Below are positions 55,390 through 64,000 of a DNA stretch of 64,000 nt, piece after piece; the stretch's first letter is position 1, and each line of letters opens with the position of its first letter. The notes under the pieces are model-generated. The model saw nothing but the letters and a program-made list of their open reading frames with translations. It had not been told where the DNA came from and did no database searches. The DNA is from Leuctra nigra. Taxonomy: Eukaryota; Arthropoda; Insecta; Plecoptera; Leuctridae. Both the position numbers and the translations under genes were made by a program. The stretch is from positions 15,441,073 through 15,505,072 of the forward strand of contig OW203767.1 in assembly GCA_934045905.1 (NCBI GenBank). The letters are read 5' to 3'.

Positions 55390-55614
55390 TCTTCTCTTCT
55401 TTTATAATTATTGTCATTCTATAGCATAATTATTGTTGTTCAATTCTTCTGTTTTAAATAGCTGTTCTGTATAACTGCGTTTAATTTTGTTATTGGGATT
55501 CAATATGGCATCAAACTGTTTGATTGTTTGAAATTGCATCTTGATCTTAGGTTTGATTCAAAACAATGATTCAATAAATTCAGGCTTTAGGAAAATGTAA
55601 GAAAATATCGACGA

Positions 55615-55832
55615 TTGTCTTTAGTCCTAGTATGATGATAATGATGATGTATAAGTAAGGATGAACTGTGGGTAGGAGGTGGTCGGGGCCTATTAGCAAG
55701 GAACCTTCCCGTCACTTGCCTCTCGACTGAGGAAAACCACAGACCATGAAGAACGGTCGCGGGAATCGAACCCGGGACCTCCGGAGTCAAATCCAGAGCG
55801 ATTGCCAGAGGCAGCGTGCTCCGCTACCTTCA
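55615..55832 (-). mobile_element. tRNA-derived SINE, family B
   Basis: Minus strand: GGTAGCGGAGCACGCTGCCT (A-box region), GGTCCCGGGTTCGATTCCCG (B-box region), then a body with TTTTCCTCAGTCGAGAGGCA. This is the more complete of the two copies. Confidence 0.6.
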
Positions 55833-56923
55833 TATTAAAACATATGAAAGCAATTCTTTAAAATTATAAATTAAATACAAAACTATCTAAGATCAAAGAT
55901 TATACCTCATTGGGTTCTTTGAAGACTCTGGTGTCAAACCGTCTCCTAGAGTCTGTGCATTGTAAGTGCTCAACTCGACCGGGTGTTCTTGAGGCCGACT
56001 CTATAGCTGAACGACCAGGTGTCCTAGCGTGAACCTCTGTTCACCTGCCTATATGCAGTAGCGTGCGCACTTCAGGACTATCTCCATCAGATCTGGCAGA
56101 AGTTTTCATTTGTTTAGAAAATAACGTATGTTTAACAAGTCTATTTTGCCAACATGATTAAAATTAGATGATATCTCTTCAGGTAAAAAAAGCAAGAGTA
56201 GGGTTAAAAAAATAATTATAATTTATTCTTGAGCTTTTATGTACAGCTATCAAATTTCATCAAGGGTATTAAAAAAATATACATTTTTTTTTCAGTGGAC
56301 TTATTATGAGGAAGGGCTGCTTCTGGTTTTTCGTGTTTTAGAGGTAAATTAAAAGGGAGGATATTAGTAGATATTAAATATGTAAATAATGCGTGTGTTA
56401 TATTTCATTAAAATAAATGGCAATTATCATAACATGAAAGCCCAGGGGAGGAATCGTATATCATTCTAATCACATCCGATCCAGTTTAATGTGATGGGCT
56501 TCTTGTCAAATTTATACGTTTCAATTTCTTCACAAAGTAGATTTTCACTCATAAAAATGATCGGTTTCGAACATTTATTGAATGATGGAAATTCTGGAGA
56601 GCAGTCGAAGGTATACGCATATACCTACATTATTATTTACCTGTGCGTTTATTATACGGCGTATATCTTCGTTAATCTGACATAAAATCTTACCTATAAA
56701 TTCAACGATGTCATACATATGTCATGTGAGATATAGGAAATCGAATAATTGTGTTGATTTTCTAAGAAACTGTCCGTTTTAGGACTTTTTTTGTATTTGT
56801 TTGAAGTATGCAATAACAAACGTAAATAATTTCTGGAATACTGAAGACATAGAGAGTACTCAAAGACTTTAATTACGAACGAAAAGTGTATCAGATAATT
56901 TTTAAATGCACCAAAACAAAAAA

Positions 56924-56947
56924 CCTCCAAGAATTTTTTCTTGGAGG
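56924..56947. repeat. Perfect 10-bp hairpin
   Basis: CCTCCAAGAA and TTCTTGGAGG separated by TTTT. It is isolated, with no transposon ends around it and no U-tract arrangement typical of an RNA gene. Confidence 0.6.
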
Positions 56948-57327
56948 TATCGCTCTTTTTATAGAACTGTATCATTACAAAATATAATAATCATTTTTAC
57001 ATTTGTATCAAACTATCTTATTCGTAGTATTTAAACTTTCCTCGTTATCACAATATGTAATCATTTTTATTATATGAAATATTTAGACAGACATTCTTTA
57101 ATTTTTAAAGATCGAAGTCACCACCTTCCTTGTGCAAAATTTATAATTTTTATGCTTTAGGTTACATGTAATGTATCGTAATTGGGGCTAGTCATTAATA
57201 GGTAAATTGAAAGGAAAAATAAGAAAAACTACAATTAAAAAATTAATTAGCCTAAAAATTAATTCATCAGAGCATACGCCTACAGGAATAACAAATGCAA
57301 TGCCACTATTGTCTTTAAATTGTCTGT

Positions 57328-57392
57328 CAAAGACGGGAATCGACCCACGCTCTTCCAAAAGACTCGTACTTCCTGAACCAACTGTCATAACA
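57328..57392 (-). repeat. tRNA-like sequence, minus strand
   Basis: Minus strand: ATGACAGTTGGTTCAGGAAG (A-box-like) and GTGGGTCGATTCCC (B-box-like), spaced as in a tRNA-derived SINE head. Stems are imperfect. Confidence 0.35.
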
Positions 57393-57884
57393 TCATAACA
57401 GTCTTGTCTTGATCTGGAATCGAAGCTGGTTCTTCAAGATGTTCACCTGCAGTCATCTGACATTGATCGAATACCTCCACTCATTGTATTATTATAATTA
57501 CATCATTGCTCCTCATCTCAATCGGCAATGTCCACCAAAACACACGCGCTAAATTTTATGCTAATTAACCTGAACAATAACTCGGCAACAAATTACGATT
57601 ATGTCAAATTTAGTTGGTAACATTTGAATGGTCGGTTAAGAAGTCCCCTACTTGACCGATCTTGACTGGCTTTGGCGGCTAGATAAGCGGCGATGGGATA
57701 GTAAATTGCGACAATTTGTCATCAACTCATTTACATACAGATGGGGTTACTTGAAACTAGAACCGTTAGAAGATCAAAATTATAGTTATAATTAATTAAA
57801 AAGTGTGCTAATAATAATGCTAGATTTTAAAACACGCCAACAGTTTGTATCAGGATTTCATTTCTGTAAATGATTATTAATAGG

Positions 57885-58340
57885 AAGACGATCCGTGCAA
57901 CGCGTTGATTAGCAAGTCTTATGCGAATTAATATGCGTTTGAAATTTGCTGCTCTATACCTAGAAAGAGCAAGTCAACAATCATACCAAATGCGTCAAAG
58001 GAGCAGTGATAGTGTTTTTATAATTTCATTGAATAAATTTGACAAATATTTCAAAACAAGCATAAAATATCCGTAAAATGACAATAAATCATTCTTGACA
58101 GATGAATTTGATAATTGTCAAAAATACCTAAAATGGTGGTCCTAAAGACCATGTGAAATTCGAAGTTGTTCGGTCAAACGTTTCCTGTTTCAATTTTCAA
58201 CCAATCACAGGATCTTGTTCAAAACTATACACGTGACCGCTCATATGACATTAGTGTGTGTGCAAAATTTCAGATCGATAATTTGAACAGTGTGATCTGG
58301 GCTTGCCTTAAAAACATAAATAAAAAACTAAAAAAACAGA
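57885..58340 (-). mobile_element. Helitron-like copy, decayed
   Basis: ATAGGAAGACGATCCGTGCA then ACGCGTTGATTAGCAAG corresponds to the CTAG-terminated end of the family with substitutions in CTAG. The interior shares GTGACCGCTCATATGACATT with the copy at 33139-33490. The far end is A-rich with ACAGAGTG. Confidence 0.5.
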
Positions 58341-60587
58341 GTGTCGACCTAAAATAAAAATCCGAGATATTTTATTGCATGTTATTTGTTAAATTTATTG
58401 AGGTTGGTATTACATCGAAACTTATTATTGGTTTGGTCATCCTTGAAATACGATAAGACACACATAATCTAAATGTAGATTGAAGGTTTTTATAATTCAT
58501 CTTTTGATAATTAAAAAAAAAACGTGTCCACATTGCTATAAAATTACAAGGAAATAAAACGTGTTCAAAGAGTTTAAAGATATCGAATTTATCAAATTCA
58601 TTCTCCAGTATCAATTTCATATTATAATCTAGAAGTTAGCAATAATTTGCTCATTATCATCGTGTCAAATCTTTAAGTATTCGCACTATTTTATGACACT
58701 AAGCATCTTGATAGTTGCTACAAATTTCTACAATTTATTTCCATTGACCGCCTGCCGCTAAAATGTTAAAAAGTCATTAAGAATAAACTTATCAATTTAA
58801 TTACCTCCTTAAACATCAATAAAAACAGCTTGAATATCCATTAATAACGCCAAAGAAACACCAAAAGAAATTCAGAAAAGATGTATTTTCGAGTTTTACG
58901 TGTCTAAAAGCGAAACCGTCCTTAATTAAATGTAAATTAATTACCATTTAAAATCAACAATTAATTATTTCTACTGACAAAATCTGACGCACATCGCGTG
59001 TATAATGAAACATAAAAAAAACTAAAACATCCCCTTCAGTTTCTTTTCCACGTATGGCGTAATTTTATACCATGCGAATTACCATTCGACAATTAATTCA
59101 TCATCGTGAAAATAATCAATTAAATATTCTTAACCAAGGTGTCAGGCTGTCGGTTAGCCACAAACAACCCATTAAATTAAATGTAGTTTTTATGTTAATT
59201 ATCTTCGGAGCCACACACGCAGAAAATGTGGCCCTAACTCGACTTCCAAAATAATATCCTTAACTGAATTCGTGATGAATTAAACAATTTTGCGTTTTGA
59301 CTATTCATGAGTGTAGAATCGAGATAGTGTTAGAAATTTTAGATGAACAAAGAATGTTTTATTTTTCGAAAGGAATATTTCCGGCGGGGTTAGAATTAAA
59401 AAAGTAGTGTTTTTTTGTAAAGTCATGCTGATCAGTTTAAGTTAAATTGACTCTAATGATGATTTATTGTTAAATAAGATTAATTGCTTCTGATTGCAAG
59501 GTGGTTGTTGTGAATTTAGGTTTATTGTTACAGGGAAGTAAGCTGGGAATTGGAACGCTTAAAAGACGATACAGCAAGCTCGTTCGAGTAAAATGCATTT
59601 GCATGATTGTAAGATTGAAATCTAGTGGAGCGGTCGCTCCACACAGCCAAGTCGTACTATACACCCACAGTCACTCAACATACCGTAAATGCCTAATAAA
59701 CTGAGGAGCAGACCAAACACTTTTACTGTAAGCAATATGGCATGTTCGGCCTACTGGATCTCAAAATTATGACATCTCACATTGTTGCGAAGTATCTTAA
59801 TTTCGAGCTATGGCCCACCTGACAACATATACCATATTTGGGAACAATAGGTTATTCCATTTGCGAGCTAGAGGTATTTTGTTATTTGGAGTATCTGACT
59901 TGACTTAAGTTGTGTTCCATGGATGCCAAATCGTGCTGAAACTTCATGATTACGTGAATCAACAACGCCGTGTTGCCAGCTCAGCCAATGAGATCCTGAA
60001 TATCGGCAACATGGCGAAATCGCGACGATTCGCGTGCATGGAAAATATAACAAATTATGTACAAAAGTATCAGTAATCATCTAGTTAAACTTCCAAGATG
60101 GCTGTCAAATGATATTGTGTGACCTCCAAAGAGGGTGTAAGTTCTGCTATCTCTTCTATCTTGCTCTGTCCAGTAATAGGGTAATTGCATCATTCTGGTT
60201 GCTATGGCAACATACCTCAATCTTGTTTATTTTTCTGGGGGACAGGTAATTTTTCAATAGTTTAATCCTTTGTTAAATACAGCTTTGAAAGAAAGATAAT
60301 AAAAGGAAATACAGAAATGTATCAAATAAATTAGGATATAATATCAAGATGGTATTACTTATTACTTATTATTATTACTCTTTACTTATTTACTGAAAGC
60401 ATCTGTCTCCAGCTAGATTTTGGTCACTAGATATGTGTCTCGCATTCTTATAATGTAAGATTTTTGTAAGATTTTTAAGATTTTTTTTGAGTTTTTTTGT
60501 AAGATTTGTGTAAGTATTTTTCATACAGGGAATCCAAAATGTAATTTGTGGTAAAAGTCGTTACATTTATCAAGTACATTTATTATT

Positions 60588-62683
60588 ATTGAGCGAGCGA
60601 AGCGAGCGACTCCATTTGGCTCTTTTAGCACGGACCTCTGTTTTTTTTTTTGTTTTTTTTTGTTTGTTTTTTTGTTTTTGTTTTTGTATGCTAAAGGAAG
60701 CAATAGAAGTCGCACCGTTTCACCGATCGACCTGAAATTTTGCATACATGTAAAGACAACCTTCTCTGTTTGCAGACTCAATTTTTTTTTGAAATCCATC
60801 CATTGGTTCATTGTTAAAATAAGTATCTCCTGATAGCCTAAAAAATGAAAATGGTCTTCGAGAAATGTGATCAAACTCATATTTAGCATTGGCAAGTAAG
60901 ACCAACAATGTCACTTATTTTACAAATTTTCAGCCGAATCTGTCAAGAAAGTATGCACTTATTGACATTTTTAATAGCTGTCAGAAATGAAACATTGAAA
61001 ATGAATGTCTTTCCAATGCAACTGAATCTGATTTGCTTTAGGTACAAGAGTGTTTTGATGGTATGTACACTTTTTTAGTGAAAAGCAGATATTTTTATGT
61101 TTATTGAGTTGATCAAATTTGAATAATTCAATTTGGATCATAGTTTCCAACAAATCATTTCGAGTTTTTAAAGACCTTGATTGTCTTTTCGTCAATTCGT
61201 AGTTCTGATGGCCGTGCCTCCCGTGTTTCTACTTGGCTGATTTTGCATCCAGGAGGGATTAGAAACATAAGCTCACATTTCAATAATATCATTGAGTGGC
61301 GTTTGTTCTCTTCTAGCGTTCACACGTCATTCCAAATCTCTCCTGCATTTTGCTTCTTTTCGTTGATAATTTTGGCAATTTGGTGTACTTTGTGAAGGTA
61401 TTAGTAAAATTGAATCGCTTTTAAAGCATAGATATTAGGTATCTACAGTTTTTGTCCAGGGGATTGATTATTTCAAATTATTTTCTTCTTGGAAACGTTG
61501 GATTTATTCCGTTTCTGAGCTTCTGTCTAGCCTGACATTTCCTTGAAGGTTGCTATTTTTTTTGAAAGTTTTGATTCATTCAGTTCAAAACATTACGTTG
61601 TCTTATTTTAATTGTGGAACGTTGGATTCATTCCGTTTCTAAACTAGGTAGTTACTATTTTACCTGATCCGTTTTTTTGTGTGGAACTTTGATTCCTTTC
61701 GCTTATTAGTTGAAAGGTGTTTACTTTATTTTCATATTTGCGAAGTTTTGTTCAAGATTCATTTCGTAACATTACGATATTGAATACATTACGTCTTTGA
61801 GCACACATTTCGTGCATTTCAAACATTGATCACACAAATATTATTGTACTTTAATTAGGTAGGTACTCTACTTCTTACTTTTTCATTACCTATCTTATCC
61901 CTATTTAAACATGCCGAAAAATGGAAAGACTTCCGCTAGAATGAAAGCCATAAAGGCGAAAAAGCGTCTGCGTGAAATTGAAGATCAAGAAACTGACGAA
62001 GCTAAATCTAAAAGGTTGAAACAAAATGTCGTTAATAATAAAGCATCAAGGAGCAAAGAGACCCCCGACCAGACTGCTGCAAGGAGATACTCAAACAATC
62101 AACGCAATACCCGCTCTCGTGCAGCGGGTATTGCCGATTGACCGACCAACTAAAAACTTCGCATGGTAATTGGTAGCAACATTTAAGGTATTTTTGCCAA
62201 TTTTCAGTCTAATTTGTAGTTATTTTCAAAAGTTTTTGTAATTTTAGGGACATTTTGTGTGCTGGCTGTCAAATTCACGGCGACTTCGAATCTTCAGTTC
62301 AAGGCAAGGTAGTTACTAGTTAGAGCAGAAAGTTTCAAACGAAATGAAACTAATAATGACCGTTCAACAGATTGATCTGATATTGTGTACACAGTAATAT
62401 CATATCATATTGGTGGTCCCAGGTATATTGTTTGAAGGATATCATGTGATTTTTGAAACTTAACAAGGAACCGTTCAATCAAAGGTTTAATCGATCAACT
62501 TAAAACTTAGCAAGGTTATTGGGACCAATATTTTTGGAAATTTTGGAGATATTTATACAAGTCTGTGACGAAATTCAAGAATTATTGGCTTTTAATGACA
62601 TTTTCGATAGACATAATTTCGGTTCGAGGTGTTGCGTGTATCCGTGCTCGCTCATCAACGCGTTACTCAGAGCGTTTTCCTAG
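60588..62683 (+). mobile_element. Helitron-like element, about 2.1 kb, with one small ORF
   Basis: The 3' end is a hairpin (AACGC...GCGTT, 62657-62676) followed by CTAG at 62680-62683 and then T, as in Helitrons. The 5' part has GAGCGAGCGAAGCGAGCGAC and a T-rich run with TTTG steps. The same two ends occur in short copies at 737-1247, 33139-33490 and 57885-58340. GCTCGCTC just inside the 3' end is the reverse complement of GAGCGAGC at the 5' end, a subterminal inverted repeat. The 5' boundary is approximate. No Rep/helicase domain was seen. Confidence 0.6.
61911..62141 (+). CDS. Small basic ORF inside a Helitron-like element (76 aa)
   Basis: MPKNGKTSARMKAIKAKKRL at the start; rich in Lys and Arg, with ETPDQTAARRY...RNTRSRAAG near the end. 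Such Lys/Arg-rich 'ETPEQ-AARR-RNRxRNARSRAA' stretches occur at the N-terminus of large Helitron-type proteins in arthropods (family knowledge from memory). The frame stops after 76 residues with no helicase or Rep domain following, so this is best read as the truncated head of a transposon protein in a non-autonomous copy. ATG context AAACATG is good. It could instead be a short independent DNA-binding protein of the element. Confidence 0.45.
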   Translation: MPKNGKTSARMKAIKAKKRLREIEDQETDEAKSKRLKQNVVNNKASRSKETPDQTAARRYSNNQRNTRSRAAGIAD

Positions 62684-64000
62684 TTATTAGTAATCCATAA
62701 GCACGCATGCTGTCCACAATCACTTTCATCTCTCAACCTCTGAGAGCGTCTGAGCAACACACACACACACACACACACATCAAACGTTGCAACATCACAA
62801 TCCCTCTTTGCGTCGAGCTCGGGGGTTTCTGGTAACACATTCGAGTAGCTGGCAACATGGGATGAAAGACCACCGCAAGTCCATTCTATCGATCCCTATA
62901 CACTCACCAGCGTAGGACGGAAAAGACGGAAAGAAAAAGGGCTCAAATTGGATTGTTGTTGTGTGTGTGTCCTTCAAAGCAAATTGGATGTGTATAGGAA
63001 ATTTGCTGGCAATTTGTTTTTTATTGTGATGGATTGGAAAAGGATTGTAGTGGAATGGGCGTCACTTACACTTTTAGAATAGCAATTTAATTTATGTTTC
63101 TAAACTATATTTGTTACTTTTTATATAACGCATATTCAAAATGTACAATGTAGCATAAAAGGTATGTGAAACCATTTTTGTTGATGGCAATGTTTGCTTT
63201 TGTTTGATTTTTGTCTAGCCCAATTTAATTATACATTTACTATACAAACAATCCAAAATAGCCAAAGACGAGTATGCGATGGAAACAATAGGTTTAACCG
63301 CATTTTCTGAAATTACTACAACTATCGGTTCTGAAAGCTTTCAAGATAATAAACTAAACGACCTACAAATACTATCGACATTTTATAAAAATAATTGCGT
63401 ACAATAAAGATGTGTATTAATAAAAACTAGCTCAGGACTGTGTGTCGATATATTTTCAAAATACAAATTTTAAATATTGCATTTAATTCTGAAAGTTCTA
63501 TTGATATTTTTTATTGATATACCTGCCAAAATGACTCCATCCTGAGTACAAATGAGTCCGTCCATTCCATTTGTTAAATAATATTAATATTATAGAAATG
63601 GGTATCATTTTACCATTGTGTTCTTATTTGGATTTCGGAATTTCACGTTAACAGCGACTTAACTTTATAAAGGCTTTAGCTATAAAGTAATTGGCCAGTT
63701 AGCTTTGTCACATAAGGGCTTTTGAGTGAAGTGTTTCAAAAACCAATTCTAGAGCTTTTGAAATTTAAACCGGTTGGCGTCTGGTGAATTGTAGCGTCGG
63801 GTTCCACTTAGATTGCGTATAAAGACCTTGATGCTTACCTTTACCTAAGGCTATATAAACTCTGCTTTACATCGAGGTTAGCTCAATTCACGGGCATCAA
63901 TACTAAAAAGTGAGTGGCACAAGCACGCAGATTTACACGTGAAATGATCAATTTGTTTTGGTTTTGAAGCGGCTTTTCGCCATTCTTGAGAGAAAAGTTT
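62684..64000. other. Intergenic to window end
   Basis: (CA)n tract at the left, then AT-rich DNA. No gene, RNA gene or transposon end recognised. Confidence 0.5.
62756..62779 (+). repeat. (CA)n microsatellite
   Basis: Twelve uninterrupted CA units, just downstream of the Helitron-like element. Confidence 0.95.

Larger units (their letters stand above)
55833..60587. other. Intergenic; AT-rich with homeodomain-type site clusters
   Basis: Apart from the tRNA-like and Helitron-like pieces, no gene is supported. 57540-57740 (ATGCTAATTAACC, GGCGGCTAGATAAGCGGCG) and 58780-59130 (many TAATTA and ATTAAT, then CTGTCGGTTAGCCACAAACA) look non-repetitive and may be conserved non-coding DNA. Confidence 0.4.

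Noticed and set aside
60521..60914. ORFs of 124 and 64 codons on the minus strand
   Set aside because: They cross the T-rich 5' part of the Helitron-like element (Lys/Asn runs) and have no domain.

Overview
The window is arthropod nuclear DNA, very probably from an insect. A hemipteran is my best guess but not a firm one. It is AT-rich, gene-sparse, has long introns, and is full of short non-autonomous transposons, tRNA-derived SINEs and minisatellites. No bacterial operon, rRNA, intact tRNA, CRISPR array or virus was recognised.

Two protein-coding genes can be assembled with confidence, both on the + strand. (1) Positions 17218-17756 hold a small two-exon gene for a 153-residue secreted protein with 12 cysteines that looks Ly6/three-finger-like. 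(2) Positions about 24190-43300 hold the homeobox gene Hmx (NK-class, Nkx5/H6 family). Its three coding exons, 24434-24855, 33590-33765 and 41057-41985, join in frame to 508 residues. The protein has an eh1-type repressor motif, an HMX homeodomain and the HMX-specific C-terminal extension. The introns are 8.7 kb and 7.3 kb. A candidate Inr+DPE core promoter with GAGA-like purine tracts lies upstream of exon 1, and a short uORF overlaps the main start codon. Several AATAAA signals lie 0.8-1.4 kb past the stop.

Layout: 1-17 kb is intergenic with SINEs, Helitron-like ends, MITEs, a (CAAA)n microsatellite and poly-G runs. The Ly6-like gene is at 17.2-17.8 kb. LINE fossils and Helitron-like fragments fill 18-24 kb. 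Hmx spans 24-43 kb. Intron 1 carries a 169-bp tandem duplication, possible cis-regulatory clusters and a Helitron-like fragment. Intron 2 carries MITEs, hAT-like elements and a fold-back element in which one arm has become a 22-copy, 44-bp array. Downstream, 43.5-64 kb holds a dimeric 120-bp repeat, nested MITEs, a 103-bp nested minisatellite, SINEs and a 2.1-kb Helitron-like element with one small basic ORF.

The two genes share no evident pathway. Nothing here is a clear new multi-gene system. The most unusual items are the fold-back/minisatellite structure inside Hmx intron 2, the Helitron-like family with terminal CTAG, the nested MITE with its paralogous empty site, and the orphan 12-cysteine secreted protein.
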